Program-made: the position numbers and the translations under genes
Notes under the pieces: model-generated
Seen by the model: only the letters and a program-made list of their open reading frames with translations
What the model was told of the DNA's origin: nothing
The model's database searches: none
In this document: in pieces, positions 35,414-43,086 of the stretch
Position numbering within the stretch: position 1 is the stretch's first letter
Layout: each line of letters opens with the position of its first letter
Origin: Candidatus Methanoperedens sp.
Lineage (GTDB): Archaea; Halobacteriota; Methanosarcinia; Methanosarcinales; Methanoperedenaceae
DNA: 64,000 nt
Assembly (NCBI GenBank): GCA_012026835.1
Contig: VEPN01000004.1
Location: 1 to 64,000, forward strand
Direction: 5' to 3'

Positions 35414-35484
35414 TCGGCATTTGAACATGTGTACTTAATTTTTCAGAAAATTATATCCATAAATAACTAAATTAACACAGTTCT

Positions 35485-36033
35485 ATGCACAAATATTTAG
35501 GTGAATTATTAGATGAATTAGATAACTCTTATCCAAAACCTCTTACGATAGAGGAACTTCGCAAAAGAAAAATCTCTTCAGACGCAATTCTCGAAGCATT
35601 AGATGCAGGATTAATAAATTATCCTCCACATTACTCTGGGATACTTACTAGAAGAGTTTTTGAAAAGGATAATCTTAATGAAAAAATGCCTTGTAATTTA
35701 AGTAGTAAAGGATTTGAATTATTGAATCAGGTAAGGATGGAAAAAACTATAGAACAATTAGATGATTCTATTATAGAATTTAACAAATCAAGCGATAGAG
35801 CCTTTAATCAATTAAATGAAACAATTAAGAAATTTAGTGAATCAAGCGAAAAATCAGCAAAGACACTTGAAATATATACAGCAAGGCTTGTTAATCTTAC
35901 GTTACTTCTTGTGGGATTAACTCTAGTTTTATTGATTATGCCGCCAGAAACATCTCAGTGGGAAAAATATATTGGTGTTCTTGTTATATTTGTAGTAGTA
36001 TACATATTATTTCCATTAAAGAAAAATAAGTGA
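35485..36033 (+). CDS. Hypothetical membrane protein with coiled coil
   Basis: The 182-residue protein has a soluble N-terminal half. It is followed by a heptad-rich segment (about residues 88-130, IEQLDDSIIEFNKSSDRAF and a related repeat) and two membrane spans (about 134-153 and 160-176). No family is recognised. The codon use is AT-rich compared with the flanking core genes, which suggests acquired DNA. It sits in a patch of small unknown genes. Confidence 0.55.
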   Translation: MHKYLGELLDELDNSYPKPLTIEELRKRKISSDAILEALDAGLINYPPHYSGILTRRVFEKDNLNEKMPCNLSSKGFELLNQVRMEKTIEQLDDSIIEFNKSSDRAFNQLNETIKKFSESSEKSAKTLEIYTARLVNLTLLLVGLTLVLLIMPPETSQWEKYIGVLVIFVVVYILFPLKKNK

Positions 36034-36285
36034 GTTGTTTTTAGCATCTGTATTTTACCAGTTTTTTAACCGATTTCTCATTTCCTTTTCAAACTTGAGC
36101 TATGGATCCTTATTTTCCCTAGAATTTCTGAGCAAGTTTAATTAACATAGAAAAATATTAATTGACCCGTCGAGGGATCATGAAGTTCTTATCGCTAAAT
36201 TCGTAAATATTATTAAATTTGGATGTATATAAAGATAGTTGGCACGAGAAAATATATATTGTAAAAGATATATCACGTGGTTATT

Positions 36286-36555
36286 ATGGTAAAAAATAAA
36301 ACACAGGGTGGCTGTTACTCATTTTGTCGTTCAGCGGACGAATGTAATATGAATGATATTTAAAAATATGAAGTGTTCCCTATTTATTTTAATTGCAGAA
36401 CAAAACGTTATAGTTGCCACGGTTTGCGTGATACTTTAAAGAAAAAAGGACGAGAGGATATAGAAGACTGTTCAGATATTCTAATGTTGAATAGGCAATT
36501 AGAAATTGAGGAGTACATACAAAAATTGAAGGAAGTGTACGGGAAGAAGGCTTAA
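36286..36555 (+). pseudogene. Cysteine-rich small protein with an in-frame TAA
   Basis: ATG 36286 opens MVKNKTQGGCYSFCRSADEC, then reaches TAA at 36361-36363. The same frame continues without interruption for 64 codons (KYEVFPIYFNCRTKR and on) to 36555. Cysteines occur on both sides of the stop (GGCYSFC, DEC, FNC, SCH, DCS), as in a small zinc-binding protein. A TATA-like AATATATATT lies at 36251. The stop is TAA, not the pyrrolysine codon TAG. Alternatively the second part starts at GTG 36373. Bases 36034-36285 hold no other gene. Confidence 0.45.
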
Positions 36556-36731
36556 CTGTCTTTCGTTTCTATTATCTTTAAGATGGACGATATTGCTACC
36601 TCTGCATTAAAACATGCCAAAAATGTTTTATCAATAACACAAGTGCTATCAATTCTACAATAACCAATTCCATTTCAGCTATCAAGGAATGCATTTCTAC
36701 GAAAAATAAAGAAGGATTATCGAGACTCATA

Positions 36732-37247
36732 TTATGCTGCCAATTTTTTCTCCGTGCTTTCTAATACAGTCGTCTCTGTTAATGCCTCAACAATCTTGCG
36801 AAAAATTTCAAGTTCTTTTAGTTCTTCTTTGTTTCTTTCTGAAGCTTTGACGAGAGATCCTATGAAATTAGATAGAATTTCTTTTGGAGATTTTAAAGAG
36901 ACATCTTCAATTTTTGGTGTTTGTTCTAATTCTGCTATCCAAAGGTCGCCGCCCCATACAAGTTCAACGGACGAAGAACCGATATAATTTTCTTCTTCAT
37001 CAAATTCCACCAAGTCACCAACGACCACGTTAGCGCCGAATTTTTCCATAGCAGGAAGCATCGCATCAAATAGTTTTTTATATGCAACTTTTATTTCACC
37101 CTTGGTTACAACTTCTTTAGTTTCCGTCTCTGATATATGTCTTAGAACGGTTTCGGTAATCTCGGAAATATTTACACCTAATTTTTTAGCTTTCTCTACA
37201 AGTTCCTTTTCAACGCTTAAGGTCAATTTTTGTTTTTCTGAGACCAT
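36732..37247 (-). CDS. CcdA-like antitoxin/ribbon-helix-helix regulator
   Basis: The 171-residue protein begins with a ribbon-helix-helix segment, KQKLTLSVEKELVEKAKKLG then VNISEITETVLR, like CcdA-type antitoxins. A C-terminal extension of about 120 residues is not recognised. GTGATTAG precedes the ATG by 3 bases. Two palindromes, 37267-37285 and 37305-37321, flank its TATA box and are likely its own operators. No toxin gene is adjacent on the same strand, so it may be a solitary regulator. Confidence 0.6.
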   Translation of the reverse strand: MVSEKQKLTLSVEKELVEKAKKLGVNISEITETVLRHISETETKEVVTKGEIKVAYKKLFDAMLPAMEKFGANVVVGDLVEFDEEENYIGSSSVELVWGGDLWIAELEQTPKIEDVSLKSPKEILSNFIGSLVKASERNKEELKELEIFRKIVEALTETTVLESTEKKLAA

Positions 37248-37266
37248 ATCTAATCACTTTTTATAT

Positions 37267-37321
37267 CACGTATGTTCTATACGTGTTAATTGCTTATATA
37301 TTTTACGTATGAATCATACGT
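37267..37321 (-). promoter_or_regulatory. Paired palindromic operators around a TATA box
   Basis: Site 1 (37267-37285) is CACGTAT-GTTCT-ATACGTG; site 2 (37305-37321) is ACGTATG-AAT-CATACGT. All four half-sites share ACGTAT. Between them, about 37292-37304, is a minus-strand TATA box (AAAATATATAAGC). Binding at both sites would block TATA access, the usual logic of ribbon-helix-helix autorepression. Confidence 0.6.
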
Positions 37322-37454
37322 GTATATAGAGAAGTCAGAAAGTGTATTCTGATAATGCAACGCTGTAATGAGATTATCGAATAAGCTGTTTTACCGTTAT
37401 CTTTATTTACTAACAAACTAACTTAGTTATGCTCTTAAAGGGTAAGATTTTATT

Positions 37455-37814
37455 ATGAAAGGCATAAAGACTTTGAATATACCGTTTAGCCAAGAAGATT
37501 ATGATTTCTTGGTAAAAATAAAACCTGCTGAGATTAGCTGGAATGGTTTTTTAATTGAGGCTGCTAACGCGTACGCTGAGAAGGAATGGAGGAAATTAAA
37601 TATTAATTTAAAAAATATCAAAGCTATCAAAAAAGATGACGTAAAAAATAACTATCCGATATATAAAGGAATACAAAAATCAAATTATGGTTCTGAAGAT
37701 GATTTAAAGGTATTTTTATATAAATTTATTGATGAAAAAAAGAAAGATAAGGAAACGTGGGAAGTTATAGGTCAGGACAATGAGATTATATATCTTGCAC
37801 CCTGGCATTTATAA
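37455..37814 (+). CDS. Hypothetical protein with possible ribbon-helix-helix N-terminus
   Basis: A 119-residue AT-rich gene divergent from the CcdA-like gene. The N-terminus, KTLNIPFSQEDYDFLVKIK then SWNGFLIEAANAYAE, resembles a ribbon-helix-helix or CopG-like segment. The rest is lysine-rich and ends with IIYLAPWHL. It may share the operator region with its neighbour. Function is unknown. Confidence 0.5.
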   Translation: MKGIKTLNIPFSQEDYDFLVKIKPAEISWNGFLIEAANAYAEKEWRKLNINLKNIKAIKKDDVKNNYPIYKGIQKSNYGSEDDLKVFLYKFIDEKKKDKETWEVIGQDNEIIYLAPWHL

Positions 37815-37878
37815 AAATAAATATAGGGAAAAGAATGATAAGGAATTTAAATAAAGGACTTAACCATCTAAGATGAAA

Positions 37879-38919
37879 TCATGTTTTCACCGTAAATGCC
37901 TCGTATGGTTGAAGTGTCTCAAACTCCATCCCCCCATTTGTATATACCTGCGCTGTCTTCTTCGTAAGGACCCTGCAGTAGCCGCATTTGTTACACACCT
38001 TCTTGCAGTTCTTCCACTGCTTCTCAAGGACGCCGTCAAGACTTTTGTTGGGTATGTAAAACAGGTCCTTTAAGTCTTTGGGACAATCCAGGAGGTCCAT
38101 GAGGTTCCCTTCATAGCTCTCGTTATAATATGCGTTCACGCAGTTCAATATCCATTCCACAAAATGCGTCCTGCCGCCTATCTTGTAAACGTCGGTGATA
38201 TCTTTATACAATTTGATGTCCTCGGGTCTTATCCAGGGGGATTTGATTATCAGTTCGGGATTTTTAATTCTTAACTCCAGGCATTTGAAGTAATAGTAAT
38301 CATCAAGCACGTTGGGTCTTGGCTCAGGGCCGAAAGCATGTGAGAAAAAGTTAAAATGCGCGTACCTGAAAGGACAGCGGTAAAGACAGCCCTCGTTCAC
38401 GAGGAGTTTTAATTCGCAGTCCACCGAATCCCTGATGGCATGGAGCACATCAAAATGCCGGTTGACGTTGGAATCGATAACTATCGACTTTGCTCCCAGG
38501 TCTTCATAGAACTCCGCCTTCTGCGGCGAATCCACGAAAGCAAGCACCGAGACCACGACATCGATATCGAAATCCCTTGCTATGGTCTCAACAAGATAGG
38601 GGTCAGCGACCACGATGGAGTCAATTCCCATGTTGTTCAGTTGCTCGATATACCAGTGGTTCACCCTGAAACCTTCAGGCGTGAGCTGGCGTCCCCCCAT
38701 GCAGCTTGAGTTCAATACAAGCTCCATCTTGACGCCGTTCTTATGGGCATACTCGGTCTGGGCTGCAATCTCCTCAAGCTGGGGGGATGCAAGGTTGCTC
38801 CTGCCAGTGCCGATATAATCCGGAGAGCCTGCCATGAATATGGAATATATCTTATCTTTTGCTGTCAATAATTCCTTAAGGCTGTTAATGTGTCCGGGGG
38901 AAGGGACGAAGAGCTTCAT
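37879..38919 (-). CDS. Peptidase U32 family protein
   Basis: The 346-residue protein has a U32-type TIM barrel: YSIFMAGSPDYIGTGR near residue 23, VKMELVLNSSCMGG near 65, and the family-typical LLVNEGCLYRCPFRYAH near 185. A cysteine cluster near the C-terminus (CKKVCNKCGYC) may bind iron-sulfur or zinc. U32 proteins include collagenase-like proteases and tRNA or quinone hydroxylases of the UbiU/TrhP type, so protease activity should not be assumed. The start at 38919 has GGTGA 5 bases ahead. Confidence 0.8.
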   Translation of the reverse strand: MKLFVPSPGHINSLKELLTAKDKIYSIFMAGSPDYIGTGRSNLASPQLEEIAAQTEYAHKNGVKMELVLNSSCMGGRQLTPEGFRVNHWYIEQLNNMGIDSIVVADPYLVETIARDFDIDVVVSVLAFVDSPQKAEFYEDLGAKSIVIDSNVNRHFDVLHAIRDSVDCELKLLVNEGCLYRCPFRYAHFNFFSHAFGPEPRPNVLDDYYYFKCLELRIKNPELIIKSPWIRPEDIKLYKDITDVYKIGGRTHFVEWILNCVNAYYNESYEGNLMDLLDCPKDLKDLFYIPNKSLDGVLEKQWKNCKKVCNKCGYCRVLTKKTAQVYTNGGMEFETLQPYEAFTVKT

Positions 38920-38973
38920 GGCTTCACCTGTTATTTGCATTCATGATAAATGTTTTGCAGGACCGACCGATAA

Positions 38974-40251
38974 TCAGCTTTTCTTTATCTCAACCAGGGA
39001 CAAAATCCCTCCTATCACGACAAGCAATATACCCGTGATAAGGACTTTCCACTCAAGCTGTAAAAGCATGAAAACATTGACTAAAAGCCCGAAAAAAGGC
39101 AGCATCGGGAACCTGCCTATTGAAAAAGGGACTTTGAACGGTCTTATCATGTGGGGTTCCTTATATCTTAACAATATCAGTGTGGCGTTTATAACAAAAA
39201 ACGTGACGAACAGGGTGAAATTGTCCACATTTGCCACGAACGCGATATCCCCTGAGAACACAAAAATAAGAGATGATAACATTGTTATGGTTATAGCAAT
39301 CCAGGGTGTCCTTCGTGAAGGATGCACTTTTGCAAGCATGCCCGGAAGGGTAAAGGAATCCGCCATCCCGTACATAATTCTGGATGCTCCCAGGAGCATC
39401 AGGAGTACGGTATTGGCCGTGGCAAAGAGGGCGATCACAGTCAGGAGTATAAATGCCTCGCTCCCAAAAGCCTCAAAGGCTATATCTGCAAAAGGTGCAT
39501 TTGAGGCTGCAAGTTTTTCCCATCCAATTGCGCTGACCGCAGAGATTGCCACCAGTATATAAAGAATAATACTAATCAGTATGGCAATTATCAGGCTTTT
39601 TGGTATTGTTTTTTCAGGATTTTTTGTTTCTTCAGAGAGCTTGACTATGCTCTCAAAACCGGTATATGCGAAAAATACAAGCGCAGCAGCCTGGAATACC
39701 CCGGTCAGGCCCTGTGGCATCTCAAAATAATCCACTTTCCCAAGATGCGGGACTCCTATAAATATTATTATAACAAGACCTGCAGTTTCAATAAGGGTTG
39801 CAATCATTGCAAACCGTGCTGTTTCTTTTATTCCATATATAAGAAGGCCCGAGAGAGCTATTATCAGTATAATGCCTGAAATGACAGGCGTGATCTTAAA
39901 GAAAGCATTAAAGTATCCACCAAATCCCAGGGCTACGGTAGATGCACCTATCACCCCGCTTAAGATTATCAGCCATCCGATAATGAAAGCCAGCTTTTTT
40001 CCAAATGCATGGTTTGTATATTCGTATTCGGCGCTGGCCCTGGGGAACATGGATGAGAGTTCTGCATAGCTAAGTCCTGTAAAGACCGCTATGAGAGACG
40101 CAAGAGCAAACGAGAGCCAGACAGAATTTCCTGCGAGCCCTGAAGCTTTGCCAAGAAGGGCATATATACCTGCACCGAGAATGATGCCCACTCCTGAAAG
40201 TGTCACCTCAAGAAGCCCCAGCTCGCGTTTTAATTGTACTTTTTGAGTCAT
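38974..40251 (-). CDS. APC family amino acid permease
   Basis: The 425-residue protein has about 12 membrane spans and the APC signature at the first helix, GVGIILGAGIYALLGKASGLAG (residues about 20-40). The sixth span contains FFAYTGFESIVKLSEE. It should import an amino acid or polyamine by proton or sodium coupling; the substrate cannot be told. A palindrome at 40261-40279 lies directly upstream. Confidence 0.85.
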   Translation of the reverse strand: MTQKVQLKRELGLLEVTLSGVGIILGAGIYALLGKASGLAGNSVWLSFALASLIAVFTGLSYAELSSMFPRASAEYEYTNHAFGKKLAFIIGWLIILSGVIGASTVALGFGGYFNAFFKITPVISGIILIIALSGLLIYGIKETARFAMIATLIETAGLVIIIFIGVPHLGKVDYFEMPQGLTGVFQAAALVFFAYTGFESIVKLSEETKNPEKTIPKSLIIAILISIILYILVAISAVSAIGWEKLAASNAPFADIAFEAFGSEAFILLTVIALFATANTVLLMLLGASRIMYGMADSFTLPGMLAKVHPSRRTPWIAITITMLSSLIFVFSGDIAFVANVDNFTLFVTFFVINATLILLRYKEPHMIRPFKVPFSIGRFPMLPFFGLLVNVFMLLQLEWKVLITGILLVVIGGILSLVEIKKS

Positions 40252-40260
40252 GTCGCACCA

Positions 40261-40279
40261 CTATACTTATTTAGTATAG
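40261..40279. promoter_or_regulatory. Palindromic candidate operator of the permease gene
   Basis: CTATACT-TATTT-AGTATAG is a perfect 7-base inverted repeat starting 10 bases upstream of the permease ATG. It lies between the permease and the divergent HEPN remnant and could control either. The size and position suit an Lrp- or MarR-like repressor. Confidence 0.4.
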
Positions 40280-40329
40280 ACATAATAGATGCTTGCAAGA
40301 CTAAAAATCCTATCTAGTATTTCTATCAT

Positions 40330-40625
40330 ATGAGCAATAAAGAAGAAGCTATGCGCTGGTTAAAACAAGGCGAACGTGATCTGGGAGCTGCAATGGCCTT
40401 GATGGAAAAAGATTTCTATGAAAGCGCCTGTTTTCATGCCCAGCAAGCCTCAGAAAAGGCACTCAAGAGCCTGCTCTACTTGATAAGCATTACATTCCCC
40501 CGCGTTATCCGGATGCATTTCCATCCGGTTCGCCCTACGAATATTATACAAGAGAGGATGCAGACAAATGCATAAAATACGCAGAATCGATGTTAGCAGA
40601 AGTAAGGAACTTTTTGAGGAAATAA
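40330..40625 (+). pseudogene. HEPN-domain toxin gene with internal deletion and frameshift
   Basis: The first 49 codons encode a HEPN N-terminus (EAMRWLKQGERDLGAAMALM then YESACFHAQQASEKALKSLLY). At about 40480 the HEPN reading shifts by +2 to DKHYIPPRYPDAFPSGSPYE and continues to a normal end, NFLRK, at 40625. Comparison with typical HEPN proteins indicates about 35-45 residues of the middle are missing. The lesion is too large for a simple sequencing error. The gene forms a pair with the following MNT gene. Confidence 0.7.
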
Positions 40626-40927
40626 ACGGGTTTGTTAATATACTCACTTCTCATATTGATATCAAAAAAGTATATTTATTTGGCTCAGTGGCACATGATG
40701 ACTTTAATGAAGGTAGCGATATAGACCTTGCTATTATAGGAGATTTCAAGGAGCGATTTTTAAATCGTCCGGGTAGAATTCTTGAGATGACAGAACTACC
40801 GATAGAACCCTTATGCTATACAAAAATGGAATTTGAAAAAACGAAAAGAAAAGGTAATCCATTTATAAAAGAAATTCTGAAAGGTAAATTACTTTACTCA
40901 GCAAAGGATGATACTGACATTGGATAA
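40568..40927 (+). CDS. MNT-domain nucleotidyltransferase (antitoxin of HEPN/MNT pair)
   Basis: The 119-residue protein has the minimal nucleotidyltransferase motif KKVYLFGSVAHDDFNEGSDIDLAII with the two catalytic aspartates, at about residues 33-57. In HEPN/MNT modules this protein neutralises the HEPN RNase by adenylylation. It overlaps the HEPN remnant by 58 bases, and its own frame is intact. With the toxin broken, it may be free to decay. ATG at 40568 is the only start available upstream of the domain. Confidence 0.7.
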   Translation: MHKIRRIDVSRSKELFEEINGFVNILTSHIDIKKVYLFGSVAHDDFNEGSDIDLAIIGDFKERFLNRPGRILEMTELPIEPLCYTKMEFEKTKRKGNPFIKEILKGKLLYSAKDDTDIG

Positions 40928-40948
40928 ACTTATCGAAAATTAGAAATT

Positions 40949-41521
40949 ATGATTTCCAGAATCCTTCCAGACCCGATAAAATACGACGGCTCCCAGATAG
41001 CGCCTCTCTGGGCCTATAGCATGGGAATAAAAGGTGATTCTATCGTCATATTCCACGGTCCGATGGATGTTACGCTTGAGAACATGAAAGACCTTGAAGA
41101 TAGTAAAGCCGGAAAAACCATAAAAGGTGACGATTTGATACATATCATCGTGGAAAGGTTCGATTCTCCTGCCAGCATGCGTCTTGCCTATTATATGCAG
41201 CGTCTCCTGATTGTGTGTATCAGGGACGTTCTCCTGAGCCACGGGATAGAAACTACAAGGAATGGTGACGACCTGTTCGTTGGGGACAGGAAACTAACTG
41301 TAAGCATAGCAAGCGCAGGGGTCGCAAGTGAGAAAATACACTGCGGTATAAACATTACCACTCAAGGGACACCTCCCGAAGTCAGGACTGCCGGGCTTGA
41401 GGAGTTCGGGATAAAAGAGTGGAAAGACATCGCGAAAGGCATTGCAGAGGAGATATCTGTAACCTTTGTCCGTGAGATCGGGGATATCGAAGGCGATATT
41501 GTTAAAACGCGAAGTTTATGA
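40949..41521 (+). CDS. DUF366 family protein
   Basis: A 190-residue protein of the conserved archaeal and bacterial DUF366 family, recognised by WAYSMGIKGDSIVIFHGPMD near the N-terminus and DDLIHIIVERFDSPASMRLA in the middle. The second half resembles a lipoate/biotin-ligase-like fold. The biochemical role is unknown. It overlaps the next gene by 4 bases (ATGA). Confidence 0.7.
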   Translation: MISRILPDPIKYDGSQIAPLWAYSMGIKGDSIVIFHGPMDVTLENMKDLEDSKAGKTIKGDDLIHIIVERFDSPASMRLAYYMQRLLIVCIRDVLLSHGIETTRNGDDLFVGDRKLTVSIASAGVASEKIHCGINITTQGTPPEVRTAGLEEFGIKEWKDIAKGIAEEISVTFVREIGDIEGDIVKTRSL

Positions 41522-41922
41522 CCAGATCAGGAATACTACTAATACTCATCGGGCTTGTTCTCACCGGGACAATATTAACGTTAACATATGCCGGGAACGC
41601 AAATTTCGGCGGGCTTATTATGATAGGCCCTATACCAATTGCTTTTGGCTCCTCTCCTGAAATGACTGTAATTGCGATGGTCATCGGTTTTCTCATGATG
41701 ATCGCATTTTTACTGCTCAGCAGGCGCTCTATAGACAGCGGTGAGGAGGAGGAAAGAACCTCTTATGAGGATAAAAAGGATAGGAAGGTAAAAGGCGGCG
41801 GAATGATTTTGATCGGCCCCATCCCTATCGTTTTTGGTTCTGATATAAAATATACGCTAATTATCATGATTTTGGCGATCATCCTTATGGTACTTGCGAT
41901 ACTGATACTGCTCCTCAAATAG
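41518..41922 (+). CDS. DUF131 (TIGR00304 family) membrane protein with duplicated motif
   Basis: The 134-residue protein contains the motif GGLIMIGPIPIAFGSS (about 31-46) and again GGMILIGPIPIVFGSD (about 91-106). Each copy is flanked by hydrophobic spans (about 5-24, 50-68 and 109-133). TIGR00304 proteins usually carry one such unit, so this is an internal duplication. Function unknown. It is translationally coupled to DUF366. Confidence 0.7.
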   Translation: MTRSGILLILIGLVLTGTILTLTYAGNANFGGLIMIGPIPIAFGSSPEMTVIAMVIGFLMMIAFLLLSRRSIDSGEEEERTSYEDKKDRKVKGGGMILIGPIPIVFGSDIKYTLIIMILAIILMVLAILILLLK

Positions 41923-41934
41923 CATATATCGGGA

Positions 41935-42810
41935 TCAGATATTTTCAAGCATGGTAAATCCGTAAAACAGATTTTTCCCTGTATCATCCAGCCCTTCAAG
42001 ATCGTCCCGCTCTATGGTTACACCGTTTGTGGCGGCCAATGCCCCATCTACCCTGGATGTTTCATGCAGTGTTATATCATCGGCCGTAATTTTTCCAAGA
42101 ACCCTGCAATTCCTGCCTATTTTCACTTTCTCTTTTGATGCCAGATTCCCGTGTATGGTGCAGCCCGCGCCTACGGTAATTACGCCTGTTGTCCGCGCGC
42201 TGCCAAACAGGGTCACATGGTTCCCCATTGATACCGAACGGGCGCGGATGTTCCCAAGCAGCCTGCAATGATTGCCGATTATCGCCCTTGAAGTGGTCTT
42301 CATGGTATCAAGGTCTATCTTTGTCCTGTTGGGTACTGACATCACCTTATTTGAGGGTGTATCATCAGAGAACAGCTCATCAAGCGCCTTTTCGACCTCT
42401 TCTTCGTTCCCCATCCGAAGCAGTGCAAGCAAATAGAAGAAGAGGAACATGACTATGGGAAGCGGCTGGCGTACCACAAGCCAGCCCCTGGTATCATACC
42501 CCTCGGATATGGATACGTTATTCCCGACATCAAGATTTTCAGCAAACAGTTTCCCTGTGATCTTAACGAATTCTCCAAGATAAGCATCCGCTTTTGCCCT
42601 GACCTCTCCTGTTATTTCAGACCACATATCTATCCTGACATCGCTCTCTGATAGGATATTACCGTTGATTTTCACATGCTCTCCTGCAACAATGGTCTTG
42701 CCGATAAGGCCAAAACCAAGCTCTGCATAATTTCCTATCAGAACATCTCCATCAACAACTATCGAATGTTCCTCCATGATGGTATAATCAGGGATTACCA
42801 GTCCTTTCAA
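41935..42810 (-). CDS. Bactofilin-like/left-handed beta-helix polymer-forming protein
   Basis: The 291-residue protein has two blocks of short beta-helix repeats, about residues 15-110 and 175-280, of the type seen in polymer-forming cytoskeletal (bactofilin-like) and hexapeptide acyltransferase-like proteins. They are separated by a hydrophobic segment (LPIVMFLFFYLLALL, about 118-132) and an acidic stretch. The hydrophobic segment suggests membrane association. A structural role is likely; enzymatic activity is not evident. Confidence 0.65.
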   Translation of the reverse strand: MKGLVIPDYTIMEEHSIVVDGDVLIGNYAELGFGLIGKTIVAGEHVKINGNILSESDVRIDMWSEITGEVRAKADAYLGEFVKITGKLFAENLDVGNNVSISEGYDTRGWLVVRQPLPIVMFLFFYLLALLRMGNEEEVEKALDELFSDDTPSNKVMSVPNRTKIDLDTMKTTSRAIIGNHCRLLGNIRARSVSMGNHVTLFGSARTTGVITVGAGCTIHGNLASKEKVKIGRNCRVLGKITADDITLHETSRVDGALAATNGVTIERDDLEGLDDTGKNLFYGFTMLENI

Positions 42811-42891
42811 CTCGGGTATATCAAAGCCTCCACTTCTGTATGGTTGCAGGATATGATAAACATTAATATTATCAAAACAAATTTAACTGTC

Positions 42892-43065
42892 ATGTGCGAA
42901 CTCAAGGTAATCTTAAAAGGAAAGATCATAATGGAAGATGTGGTGCGTATAACCGTACAGGACGGCTCTGTGAAATTACAGGGAATGCTCGGTGAGGCAA
43001 AAACCGTTCATGGAAAAATAATTGATGTTAATCTGACAAAACAGGAAGCTATAATAGACGATTGA
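42892..43065 (+). CDS. CooT family nickel-binding protein
   Basis: The 57-residue protein starts MCELKVILKGK and has the small beta-barrel pattern of CooT proteins: MEDVVRITVQDGSVKLQGML, then VHGKIIDVNL. CooT binds nickel through the N-terminal Cys2, conserved here. The upstream extension of the open frame runs through the divergent gene and is not likely coding. No ribosome site is visible; the mRNA may be leaderless. It precedes gap by 21 bases. Confidence 0.75.
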   Translation: MCELKVILKGKIIMEDVVRITVQDGSVKLQGMLGEAKTVHGKIIDVNLTKQEAIIDD

Positions 43066-43086
43066 ATAATCAGGGATTAGATAAAG

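Noticed and set aside
36361-36363. Pyrrolysine readthrough to explain the internal stop
   Set aside because: The stop is TAA; pyrrolysine is inserted at TAG.
42676-42891. N-terminal extension of the CooT-like protein
   Set aside because: It overlaps the divergent bactofilin-like gene; CooT proteins start with MC and Cys2 is needed for nickel binding.
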